Shown here piece after piece: positions 1-5,095 of a stretch of DNA of 5,095 nucleotides (its first letter is position 1; each line of letters opens with the position of its first letter). This DNA comes from Xanthobacteraceae bacterium (GTDB lineage: Bacteria; Pseudomonadota; Alphaproteobacteria; Rhizobiales; Xanthobacteraceae). Position numbers and translations under genes: made by a program. The stretch spans positions 1 to 5,095 of the forward strand of contig JASHYD010000510.1 in the NCBI GenBank assembly GCA_030043175.1, given 5' to 3'. The notes under the pieces were generated by a model that saw nothing but the letters and a program-made list of their open reading frames with translations, did not search any database and was not told the origin of the DNA.

Positions 1-107
1 CATCATCGAGTCGCACGGTGGCCGCATCTGGTTCGAACCCAATCCAAGTCGGCGGCACGATTTTCCGCCTTACGCTACGCGCGGCCACCGCAGAAGTGAC
101 ACCGTGA
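1..107 (+). pseudogene. Sensor histidine kinase, C-terminal end, frameshifted and cut by window edge
   Basis: Positions 2-49 read IIESHGGRIWFEPNPS, the end of the ATP-binding (HATPase_c) domain typical of FixL/PAS-type sensor kinases. The expected G2-box continuation, GGTIFRLTL, is present but in the next frame from position 51, and it ends at a TGA at 105-107. One extra base near position 50, or loss of two bases, therefore splits the last 20 or so residues from the rest. Such kinases autophosphorylate on histidine and pass the phosphate to a response regulator. The stop overlaps a GTG (104-106) in a GTGA arrangement, as seen when a kinase is translationally coupled to its regulator, but no receiver domain follows. 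The family call is firm from the motif pair. Whether the shift is real or a sequencing error cannot be told here. Confidence 0.62.
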
Positions 108-125
108 CCCAGCCCCAAAGATGCA

Positions 126-149
126 GCCAGAATGCCAGAATGCCAGAAT
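126..149 (+). repeat. Three perfect tandem copies of the 8-mer GCCAGAAT
   Basis: GCCAGAAT occurs at 126-133, 134-141 and 142-149 without mismatch. It lies just after the kinase stop, where the start of a response regulator would be expected. An 8-bp unit changes frame with each copy, so slippage here would have disrupted any gene running through it. Confidence 0.9.
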
Positions 150-196
150 CCCGTAAACCCCTATCTCCAGGCGGGCGTTGGCGCGGCCTCACTTGA

Positions 197-580
197 GGGG
201 AGCGCGGCATTTTTCACTCCATTCAGATCAAATCAACTAGGAGCGCGCCAGCTGTGGCGACGGTTCGGGCTTCTTGGCCATGCGGCAAGTATCGGCCGCG
301 AACTATGTCATCTACAACGCGTTCCCCGTTCCATCGCGCACCGCGTCTTCCGACTTGGACAAGCAGATACGGTGGTGTGGGAGGGGCGGGGCCGAGAGGC
401 TACCCCTTTCCCGATCGATGGCACCCAACGGACCTTCTAGTCGGTCGGTGGAATGTCTGTTCTCTGGGGTGAACCGGCTGTGCTGCCGAGCAGGGTCGGA
501 TGGGCTCAACATAACCCAGCCCAAGGGAGCGGTTTGTCGGAACCAAGCCGTACTAAACAGCGAAGATACTCTGGTGCGGA
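197..580. other. Stretch without a supportable gene
   Basis: Several overlapping frames stay open here on both strands, as often happens in GC-rich DNA. None gives a protein with recognisable motifs, and none has a convincing ribosome binding site. A weak inverted repeat (TGGGCT at 501-506, AGCCCA at 518-523, 11-base loop) lies downstream of the metallopeptidase stop. It has no T-run in either direction, so I do not call it a terminator. The stretch is probably degraded sequence. Confidence 0.5.
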
Positions 581-1009
581 TCAGCCGGGCGTTTCCTCGA
601 TCGCGTGCATACGGTCGTCCGAGAGGCCGAAATGGTGGCCAATCTCGTGCACCAGCACATTCGTGATGATCTCCTCCAGCGTGTCTTCGTGCCCGCTCCA
701 ATAAAGGAGGATCGGCCTTCGGTACAGCCATATCATGTTCGGCATCCGCACGGGCGCGCTTTCGAAACGGAACGGCAGGCCGACCCCTCGGAACAGGCCG
801 AGCACAGCGAACTTGCTTTTGGCCTTCATCCGGTGGAGCACCTCGTCGGTGGGGAAGTCCTCAACCTGAATGACCAGGTCCTCACACAGCGCGCGGAACT
901 TGCTCGGCAGCCGGCGAAACGCCTCGGCTGCGATAGCTTCAAACTCGTCGAGCGAGGGCTCCCTAACGGAGTGCCGTGCGAACCGATCGGAATATGGAGT
1001 GGCGGCCAT
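581..1009 (-). CDS. Zincin-like metallopeptidase family protein (MMP37/DUF1025 type)
   Basis: The product is 142 residues with no signal peptide or membrane segment, so it should be cytoplasmic. Near the C-terminus (about residues 121-137) it carries VHEIGHHFGLSDDRM, the HExxHxxGxxDD zinc-binding motif of the small 'metallopeptidase family protein' group (Pfam Zincin_1, formerly DUF1025). The two histidines of HEIGH and the downstream acidic residue are the likely zinc ligands, with the glutamate as catalytic base. The middle segment MPNMIWLYRRPIL is also typical of the family, and the length is normal for it. The ATG at 1009 is preceded in frame by a TGA, so no longer form exists. No strong Shine-Dalgarno is visible, and a small hairpin (GTTCA/TGAAC, 1020-1033) lies just upstream of the start. 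The gene looks intact. Its physiological substrate is not known to me. It shares its strand with the transglutaminase remnant upstream and is transcribed away from ftsH. Confidence 0.88.
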   Translation of the reverse strand: MAATPYSDRFARHSVREPSLDEFEAIAAEAFRRLPSKFRALCEDLVIQVEDFPTDEVLHRMKAKSKFAVLGLFRGVGLPFRFESAPVRMPNMIWLYRRPILLYWSGHEDTLEEIITNVLVHEIGHHFGLSDDRMHAIEETPG

Positions 1010-1056
1010 TGAAGCTACCGTTCACGGATGAACTTACACCGGCGTGAATGGTAGGC

Positions 1057-1299
1057 CTATTCTGAATTGGCCGGAAGTCCAGACTCGACTAATGGCGGGC
1101 TGCCGCCGATCTCGCTGAGATAGCCGGCGCAGTAGCGCGCGGGAATGTTCATGCAGCGCCACAGTGTAATTGCCAGGATTCTCTTGGTCGGGCTGGCGTT
1201 GGCGTAGCCGAAAATGATGCGATCGTGGACATAATCGCAGATCGCATTCACCAGCGGCCAACCCCTCGGAACCTGTCCGAACAGGAACCGTATTCTCAT
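1057..1299 (-). pseudogene. Transglutaminase-like protein remnant lacking the catalytic cysteine segment
   Basis: The reading frame contains FGQVPRGWPLVNAICDYVHD and later CMNIPARYCAGYLSEIG, two conserved stretches of bacterial transglutaminase-like (cysteine protease fold) proteins. In intact relatives these are separated by a segment holding the active-site cysteine, usually GVCRDFAHLA. Here the text jumps from YANASPTK straight to RILAITLWRC, so roughly 20-25 residues including that cysteine are missing. The deletion is in frame and its junction lies near 1175-1187. The N-terminal half of the family is absent before about 1290. After SEIGG the frame degenerates and stops at 1057-1059, short of the remaining catalytic residues. 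The product cannot be an active enzyme of this type. The longer overlapping frame at 1034-1393 does not match the family and I regard it as a shadow. Confidence 0.75.
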
Positions 1300-1440
1300 C
1301 GCTGTACCGTTGATAGTGGCGATCGTCTTGCCATCGCGTTTCCCACATCTGCAATGGACTGCCGGATGCGGCGCTGTTAACGTTGGACTCCAATTCTAAT
1401 TGTGGATGGCGACGGGTCAGTTACAGCGGCGATGTGAGAC
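1300..1440. promoter_or_regulatory. Upstream region of ftsH, no clear promoter
   Basis: This region should hold the ftsH promoter. TTGGAC at 1383-1388 resembles a -35 box, but no good -10 box follows at the usual distance. A small perfect palindrome (CAATT-CT-AATTG, 1391-1402) could be an operator or chance. I see no convincing heat-shock (sigma-32) pair. The evidence for regulation is weak. Confidence 0.15.
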
Positions 1441-1451
1441 ATGTCGCCAAC

Positions 1452-1455
1452 GGAG
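1452..1455 (+). promoter_or_regulatory. Shine-Dalgarno GGAG deciding the ftsH start
   Basis: GGAG lies six bases before the ATG at 1462, which is ideal spacing. The alternative in-frame ATG at 1441 has no comparable site upstream, so 1462 is the better-supported start. Confidence 0.6.
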
Positions 1456-1461
1456 ACCGAC

Positions 1462-3417
1462 ATGCTCGATCAGCCGTCGAAGGATACGGAAAAATCCACG
1501 CCGGGTTGGCGATTCCTGAAGTTGCTTGGATATGGCGAGGCACCTAGCGCCGGGCCAGGCAAAGGCAAGACGGGAAGCCGCACGCCGAAGGAGCCGGAGG
1601 AGCGCAAGCACCAGTTTGCGATCTGGTATATCTTTGCGGCCTTCCTCGGCGTGATGCTGGTCCAGTCCCTGTGGCTGCGCTTTACCCAGGTCGACACCAT
1701 TCCCTACAGCCAATTCGAGCAACTCCTCGACGAGAACAAGATCGCGGAAGTGCTGGTCGGTCAGGAGACCATTCAGGGAACCCTGAAGGAGCCATTCCCA
1801 GACGGCCGAAAAGAGTTCTACACGGTCCGCGTCGAGCCCGAACTCGCCGATAAGCTTCAGGCCCACGGCGTCATCATCACCGGCGCGCCGTCGTCGGCTT
1901 TTCTCTCCACCATCCTGTCCTGGGTGCTGCCGATCTTCATCTTCTATCTGATCTGGACCTACGGGTTTCGCAGCATGGCGGAACGCCAGGGTCTCGGCGG
2001 CCTGATGACGATCGGCAAGTCGCGCGCCAAGGTCTATGTCGAGACCGACACGAAAGTCACGTTCAAGGACGTGGCCGGTGTCGATGAGGCGAAGTTCGAG
2101 CTGCAAGAAGTCGTCGCCTTCCTGCGCGATCCGAAATCGTTCGGGCGACTCGGCGCGCGCATCCCGAAGGGTATTTTGCTGATAGGCCCTCCGGGCACCG
2201 GCAAGACGCTTCTGGCGCGCGCAGTAGCCGGCGAGGCCGGCGTGCCATTTTTCTCGATCTCCGGCGCCGAGTTCGTCGAGATGTTCGTGGGCGTTGGCGC
2301 GGCTCGCGTGCGCGATCTGTTCGAGCAGGCGCGGAAGGCGGCGCCCTGCATCATCTTCATCGACGAACTCGATGCGCTCGGCCGCAGCCGCGGCCCCGGC
2401 GGGTTCGGCGGCTACGACGAGAAGGAGCAGACGCTCAACCAACTGCTCGCCGAGCTCGACGGGTTCGATCCGATGACCGGCGTGATCCTGCTCGGCGCCA
2501 CCAATCGACCGGAGGTGCTCGATCCTGCCTTGCTGCGGCCCGGCCGTTTCGACCGCCAAGTGCTGGTCGACCGACCGGATCGTTCGGGCCGGCTGGAGAT
2601 CCTGAAGGTTCACGTGGCCAAGATCAGACTGGTGAGCGGCGTGGACCTTGATCAGGTCGCCGGACTGACCACCGGCTTCACCGGCGCCGATCTCGCCAAC
2701 CTAGTCAATGAGGCCGCCATCGTGGCGACCCGACGCAGCGCCGACGCGGTGACGCTCGCCGACTTCACCACGGCGATCGAGCGCATCGTGGCGGGGCTGG
2801 AAAAGAAGAGCCGCGTTCTGGGCGAGGAGGAACGTCGCCGCGTCGCCTATCACGAGATGGGGCATGCACTGGTCGCCGCGAGCCTCCCGGGCGTCGATCC
2901 GGTGCACAAGGTTTCAATCATCCCGCGCGGCGTGGGCGCGCTCGGCTACACCATGCAGCGGCCGACCGAGGATCGCTTCGTGCTCGCCCGCCACGATCTC
3001 GCCAACCGCATCGCCGTGCTGATGGGCGGGCGGGCTTCGGAAGCGCTGATCTTCGACGGCGAGGTCTCCACCGGCGCGGCCGACGACCTGCAGCGCGCGA
3101 CCGAGATTGCGCTGCAGATGGTCACCCGGTTCGGCATGGACGAGACGGTAGGCCAGCGCACCTACTCAGCTCCACCGCAGCCGTTCCTCGGAGCTCCGGC
3201 CGGCGGCGTCGAAGCCTCCGAGACGACCGAGCGCGAGATCGACGTGGCGGTGCGCGACATCGTCACGAAGGCCTTCGAGCAGGCGACTGCCATCCTGCGC
3301 ACACGGCGCACCGACCTCGATGAAGGCGGCCGCCTGCTGCTTGCCCAGGAGACGTTGACCGCGGAGCAATTCCCCGCGATCCGGCCCGTAACGAAGCAGC
3401 CTGAAACGGTGGGCTGA
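1462..3417 (+). CDS. ftsH: Membrane-bound ATP-dependent zinc metalloprotease FtsH, accessory paralogue
   Basis: FtsH forms hexamers in the inner membrane that unfold and degrade damaged membrane and cytoplasmic proteins using ATP. From the ATG at 1462 the product is 651 residues (658 from 1441). Order of parts: a charged cytoplasmic head (1-51); membrane segment 1 (about 52-72); a periplasmic domain; membrane segment 2 (about 148-168); the AAA+ module with Walker A GPPGTGKT (242-249), pore loop FVGVG (275-279), Walker B IIFIDE (297-302) and the second region of homology with arginine fingers R359 and R362; then the M41 protease with HEMGH (464-468) and the probable third zinc ligand D542 in [11 protein letters not shown]. 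All catalytic residues are present and the frame is unbroken. Housekeeping FtsH usually has a very short head, HEAGH and DEIDA, whereas this protein has a long head, HEMGH and DELDA. That recalls accessory FtsH copies on transferable stress-tolerance islands (inference). No partner gene adjoins it. Confidence 0.96.
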   Translation: MLDQPSKDTEKSTPGWRFLKLLGYGEAPSAGPGKGKTGSRTPKEPEERKHQFAIWYIFAAFLGVMLVQSLWLRFTQVDTIPYSQFEQLLDENKIAEVLVGQETIQGTLKEPFPDGRKEFYTVRVEPELADKLQAHGVIITGAPSSAFLSTILSWVLPIFIFYLIWTYGFRSMAERQGLGGLMTIGKSRAKVYVETDTKVTFKDVAGVDEAKFELQEVVAFLRDPKSFGRLGARIPKGILLIGPPGTGKTLLARAVAGEAGVPFFSISGAEFVEMFVGVGAARVRDLFEQARKAAPCIIFIDELDALGRSRGPGGFGGYDEKEQTLNQLLAELDGFDPMTGVILLGATNRPEVLDPALLRPGRFDRQVLVDRPDRSGRLEILKVHVAKIRLVSGVDLDQVAGLTTGFTGADLANLVNEAAIVATRRSADAVTLADFTTAIERIVAGLEKKSRVLGEEERRRVAYHEMGHALVAASLPGVDPVHKVSIIPRGVGALGYTMQRPTEDRFVLARHDLANRIAVLMGGRASEALIFDGEVSTGAADDLQRATEIALQMVTRFGMDETVGQRTYSAPPQPFLGAPAGGVEASETTEREIDVAVRDIVTKAFEQATAILRTRRTDLDEGGRLLLAQETLTAEQFPAIRPVTKQPETVG

Positions 3418-3428
3418 TTGGGCTGATT
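3411..3428 (+). repeat. 9-bp tandem duplication across the ftsH stop
   Basis: GGGCTGATT occurs twice in a row (3411-3419 and 3420-3428). Because the unit is 9 bp, the stop is duplicated in frame: TGA at 3415-3417 and again at 3424-3426. The first one ends the protein. Confidence 0.85.
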
Positions 3429-3438
3429 GGGCGGACTG

Positions 3439-3462
3439 CCCCGTAGTAATGAGGAAGCGGGG
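3439..3462 (+). terminator. Weak hairpin after ftsH
   Basis: CCCCG (3439-3443) can pair with CGGGG (3458-3462) around a 14-base loop. The position, 22 bases after the ftsH stop, suits a terminator. The stem is short, the loop is long, and the following bases (TATTCAGCC) hold no T-run, so intrinsic termination is doubtful. Confidence 0.2.
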
Positions 3463-3491
3463 TATTCAGCCGAGTAAATTATTCAGCGGAG
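3463..3491 (+). repeat. Imperfect 12-bp direct repeat TATTCAGCSGAG
   Basis: TATTCAGCCGAG (3463-3474) and TATTCAGCGGAG (3480-3491) match at 11 of 12 positions and start 17 bases apart, in the gene-free stretch after ftsH. Either duplication or a paired binding site is possible. Confidence 0.7.
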
Positions 3492-3523
3492 GGTACCATC
3501 TCGCCTGAGGCCGTACACCCGTA

Positions 3524-3541
3524 GTACCCCCCGTACCCCCC
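3524..3541 (+). repeat. Two tandem copies of GTACCCCCC
   Basis: GTACCCCCC at 3524-3532 is repeated exactly at 3533-3541. A related GTACACCC lies at 3513-3520. The C6 runs are prone to slippage. The rest of 3429-3659 contains no gene that I can support. Confidence 0.85.
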
Positions 3542-3659
3542 GCGGCCGTGGCGATAAAACAGTACCGCCATGGTACCAATCGCTCTGAAAATTTTACATC
3601 AGATTGCACAAACCACCGAATCCGGTCCCTCTGCTACCCGGTCGGAATTGGGTCTTGAG

Positions 3660-4064
3660 ATGCCGTACGCCTCCAGAACCAAAGGTCGGTGCCTCGCGCA
3701 CGCGGTTGGAAATCGAGAACATGCTCCGCAAGGCGGGCGCGACCCGGATCGGCGTAATCACTGAAGTCGATAGGGCTACCGTCGTGTTCGAGGTGCACGA
3801 CCGCCGGCTGAAATTTGTGCTCAAGCTCCCGACCAAAATGCCAACGCCGCCAAGCTCGAACAGCAACGGCGTTCGCGCTGGCGCGCGCTCATGTTGTCCA
3901 TCAAAGCCAAGCTGGAGTCGGTCGCCAGCGGCATCGAGACCTTCGAGGAAGCCTTCCTCGCCGATGTGATCGTGGACGACGGACAGACCGTTTATGACCT
4001 TCGACCGAGGCTCGTCGAGATCGCTAAGACGGGCGCAATGGTACCGCCACTGCCGGCGCACTAG
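3660..4064 (+). pseudogene. Phage-type conserved hypothetical protein, broken by two compensating frameshifts
   Basis: Three frame segments join into one coherent protein of 134 residues. It starts with ATG at 3660 (MPYAS), shifts at an apparent extra base near 3675 (the A of TCCAGAACC), and continues EPKVGASRTRLEIENMLRKA through VVFEVHDRRLKFVLKLPTK. It then needs one more A in the A4 run at 3835-3838 to continue NANAAKLEQQRRSRWRALM to the TAG at 4062-4064. The restored protein, with SRTRxEIE near the N-terminus, RRLKF in the middle and RWRALxLxIKAKLExVxxGI before the C-terminus, matches a small protein family I remember from rhizobial prophages and phages. Its length is about normal. Function is unknown to me. 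As written, no full-length product can be made. Restoration rests on my reading of three frames, not on an alignment. Confidence 0.65.
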
Positions 4065-4070
4065 GGGTGA
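4063..4070 (+). promoter_or_regulatory. Strong Shine-Dalgarno AGGGGTGA before a GTG start
   Basis: AGGGGTGA overlaps the stop codon of the preceding phage-type gene and precedes the GTG at 4074-4076 at normal distance. The stop/Shine-Dalgarno overlap suggests that the two genes were translationally coupled. Confidence 0.55.
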
Positions 4071-4073
4071 TTG

Positions 4074-4300
4074 GTGACGATTGACGGGTTCTTGTTGGTG
4101 CCGCGATGCCGCTAATCATCTTCTTCACTGCACCGATCATCGTGGGCATTCTGCAATGGCGAGATGTGAGGGCCGGCAGGGCATTGTGGAGCCGGTGCAG
4201 GATATGCGGGGCGACGACACCCAAGCAGAAGGCAGAGAGATGTCGGGGGGCTTGCAGGTGGATGACTGACGACGCCCTATATGGCCTCATCCATCGTTGA
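4074..4300 (+). pseudogene. Small membrane protein with a four-cysteine zinc-binding-like tail, frameshifted near its N-terminus
   Basis: The GTG at 4074, behind a strong Shine-Dalgarno, opens MTIDGFLLV. One base appears to be lost around 4097-4101, after which the frame AAMPLIIFFTAPIIVGILQW continues to a TGA at 4298-4300. Restored length would be about 75 residues. The N-terminal part is strongly hydrophobic (one likely membrane segment). The tail has CRIC, a spacer of 11, then CRGAC, a CxxC/CxxxC pair that could bind zinc. The intact 3' part alone (ATG at 4106) would encode 64 residues and might still be made, although no good binding site precedes that ATG. The setting, directly after the 134-residue phage-type gene and overlapping the next start by 20 bases, fits a compact phage operon. 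I do not know its function. Confidence 0.5.
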
Positions 4301-4459
4301 CGACCTCGCCGAGCTGCGGCGCGAGGAGCGCCGGCATGTCTCCGTGCTCACGGCCCGTCTCATATCATCTCGACCGGCCGGAACAGGACCCCGATCGCCT
4401 CGACTGATTGCCCGGCGCTTTCCGAGCTGCCCGCAAATCCAGATTTGTCAATAGATTGA
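4281..4459 (+). pseudogene. Short charged phage-type protein, probably frameshifted
   Basis: The ATG at 4281 overlaps the end of the preceding frame by 20 bases and reads MASSIVDDLAELRREERRHV, then SVLTARLI, a helical and highly charged start. In this frame the text becomes Arg/Pro/Ser-rich and stops at 4452-4454 (57 residues). From 4364 the neighbouring frame gives a more protein-like continuation, IISTGRNRTPIAS, ending at the TGA at 4457-4459, which suggests a small indel near 4362-4366. I recall small proteins with a similar EHVSVLTxRLxxTG pattern in rhizobial phages, but that is memory only. Function unknown. A genuine 57-residue protein cannot be excluded. Confidence 0.38.
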
Positions 4460-4888
4460 GCGGTTTGTTCCGCGGCGTACAGTTACTTCCAGTAATCGTG
4501 TTTCCTGGAAGGAATCCACGCGCGTGTTACCACCGGTCCGGCATCGCCGAAATCCTGGAACGCGCCCGCCCGATTGCGGTGCTCCCTTCCGGCGACGGCA
4601 CCAATACAGCCTCGGCGGCTTTGGCGGCCGGCCGTAGGCGCATCCAAAATTTCGCGGGCCGGGATTTGAGCGCGCAAGCTATCGGGCCTGCTGGAGCTTT
4701 CGGACAATCGGTCAACGATACCCGCTGGCGTCCCAGCTACCCCAGCGCCGCCACCAATAGAGGTCGACCCCTGGCATCTCGTTGCAGTAACCGGGAAGGC
4801 CTAAGAGCGCGGGTGACGGCGCCATCCGCCAGCGGGCGGGTCAGTTCGGCTCGGGGTCGTTATCAGTGCGTTCGATTCCGATGATGTA
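4460..4888. other. Degraded stretch with possible gene fragments
   Basis: No intact gene is supportable. A plus frame open at 4408-4884 contains hydrophobic LLPVIVFPG (about 4484-4510) and SGIAEILERARPIAVLPSGD, but its second half is Arg/Ser/Pro-rich and looks like chance coding. In another plus frame, 4670-4804 reads LLELSDNRSTIPAGVPATP and then PPPIEVDPWHLVAVTGKA before the TAA at 4802-4804, which looks like the 3' end of a real gene. A one-base shift near 4670 could join the two. A GTG at 4813 follows that stop closely. I read this as remains of further phage-type genes, with low certainty. Confidence 0.3.
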
Positions 4889-4972
4889 ATGTCAGTGTCG
4901 ATAGGCGGAGTCCTTAGATTCGAATCGGTGAGCGCTGCCGGCGTTACCCCGACAGTCACCGAATACCGCTGC
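4889..4972 (+). pseudogene. Gene fragment apparently interrupted by the insertion sequence
   Basis: From ATG 4889 the frame reads MSVSIGGVLRFESVSAAGVT and then PTVTEYRC up to the inferred IS end at 4973. The same frame is open upstream to 4817, after the TGA at 4814-4816. The composition is that of an ordinary soluble protein rather than an Arg/Pro-rich chance frame. Beyond 4973 the frame continues inside the IS to a TGA at 5030-5032, which would be unrelated sequence. I do not recognise the protein. It could be chance. Confidence 0.25.
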
Positions 4973-4997
4973 GAGCTATCGCCGATTTTTGGTGACA

Positions 4998-5013
4998 GCC
5001 TGATTGGTCAGGC
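4998..5013. repeat. Perfect 6-bp inverted repeat at the transposase stop
   Basis: GCCTGA (4998-5003) and TCAGGC (5008-5013) flank a TTGG loop. The repeat overlaps the transposase stop codon. It may slow transcription or translation entering or leaving the element. No T-run follows on either strand. Confidence 0.5.
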
Positions 5014-5095
5014 GGCGGTGGTTGTAGGTTGACGGCGGTCCGGTTTAGCGGTGACTTCCAACCCATCGGCGAATTTCACACCGAGGATCAGCTTT
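5008..5095 (-). CDS. IS256-family transposase, C-terminal end (partial)
   Basis: The minus strand reads KLILGVKFADGLEVTAKPDR and eight more residues to a TGA at 5008-5010. KLxLGVKFxDGIEV just before the stop is the usual ending of IS256-family (Mutator-type, DDE) transposases common in rhizobia, where it follows a segment like WRRLDGHNQLP that would lie beyond the window. The enzyme cuts and pastes or copies its element through the terminal repeats. Only 28 residues are visible and the catalytic triad lies outside, so activity cannot be judged. An inverted repeat (GCCTGA/TCAGGC, 4998-5013) spans the stop codon but lacks a T-run. Confidence 0.7.
   Translation of the reverse strand, partial: KLILGVKFADGLEVTAKPDRRQPTTTAA

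Larger units (their letters stand above)
4973..5095 (-). mobile_element. IS256-family insertion sequence, right (transposase 3') end
   Basis: The transposase C-terminus lies at 5008-5095 on the minus strand. Beyond its stop, the segment GAGCTATCGCCGATTTTTGG (from 4973) resembles terminal inverted repeats of this family in layout and in its distance from the stop (about 35 bp). I therefore place the IS edge at 4973. The other end and any target duplication lie outside the window, so the edge is an inference. The eight bases left of the proposed edge are ACCGCTGC. Confidence 0.5.

Noticed and set aside
501..523. Inverted repeat TGGGCT/AGCCCA as a terminator for the metallopeptidase
   Set aside because: The stem is only 6 bp with an 11-base loop, it starts 58 bases past the stop, and no T-run follows on the minus strand.
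132..666. Several plus-strand frames in the left gene-poor stretch
   Set aside because: They overlap one another in different frames, have no ribosome binding sites, and have no recognisable protein text.
312..731. 139-residue minus-strand frame overlapping the metallopeptidase 3' end
   Set aside because: It overlaps the C-terminal coding part of the metallopeptidase in another frame, and its text is low-complexity Arg/Pro/His-rich.
605..1012. 135-residue plus-strand frame opposite the metallopeptidase
   Set aside because: Antisense to a gene with a clear HEIGHH motif. No motifs of its own.
1034..1393. 119-residue minus-strand frame over the transglutaminase remnant
   Set aside because: The family-matching residues are in the neighbouring frame (1057-1299). 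This one is a shadow, although its first 30 or so residues are not explained by the family.
1417..2613. 398-residue open frame on the minus strand opposite ftsH
   Set aside because: It is fully antisense to a well-supported FtsH frame, has no recognisable motif, and has the His/Arg/Glu/Ala-rich text typical of shadows in GC-rich genes.
3491..3577. Repeated GGTACC sites (3492-3497 and 3572-3577) as a regulatory array
   Set aside because: There are only two six-base sites in this stretch with different flanks. Chance or restriction-site coincidence is enough.
3594..4061. 155-residue minus-strand frame opposite the phage-type gene
   Set aside because: The plus strand reads as a recognisable family after two small repairs. 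The minus frame shows no family features and is taken as its shadow.
1..5095. tRNA, rRNA, riboswitch or CRISPR array
   Set aside because: I saw no cloverleaf with a TTC loop, no rRNA-like stretch and no regularly spaced repeats. The GGTTCGAACCC-like bases at 29-41 belong to the kinase coding frame.

Overview
The window looks like accessory DNA from a GC-rich alphaproteobacterium, most likely in the Bradyrhizobium/Rhodopseudomonas area of the Hyphomicrobiales. That placement is inferred from high GC, codon use and resemblance of the proteins to ones I remember from that group. I ran no search. Only two genes look intact, a small zinc metallopeptidase (581-1009, minus) and an accessory-type FtsH protease (1462-3417, plus). 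Most other recognisable genes are broken, truncated or cut by the window edge.

Left part (1-1440): the window opens inside the 3' end of a sensor histidine kinase whose last codons are split by a frameshift. About 380 bp without a supportable gene follow. The minus strand then carries the intact metallopeptidase and, upstream of it, a remnant of a transglutaminase-like gene that has lost its N-terminus and the segment that should hold the catalytic cysteine.

Middle (1441-3417): ftsH is a complete single reading frame with two membrane segments, an AAA+ ATPase and an HExxH zinc protease. Its roughly 50-residue cytoplasmic head and HEMGH zinc motif mark it as an accessory paralogue rather than the housekeeping copy. 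It has no evident operon partner.

Right part (3418-5095): short direct repeats lie after ftsH. Next comes a row of small phage-type genes on the plus strand with close spacing and overlap. Each can be restored by one or two small indels: a 134-residue phage-family protein (3660-4064), a small membrane/Cys-rich protein (4074-4300) and a short charged protein (from 4281). Degraded sequence follows, then the right end of an IS256-family insertion sequence, whose transposase C-terminus (5008-5095, minus) runs off the window. The IS appears to interrupt a further open frame.

Taken together, this is a decaying island (prophage remnant plus IS plus gene stumps) that still carries two intact zinc-protease genes. 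I see no convincing new multi-gene system. The best leads are the preserved accessory FtsH and the serial single-base lesions in the phage-type genes, which could be true decay or sequencing error.
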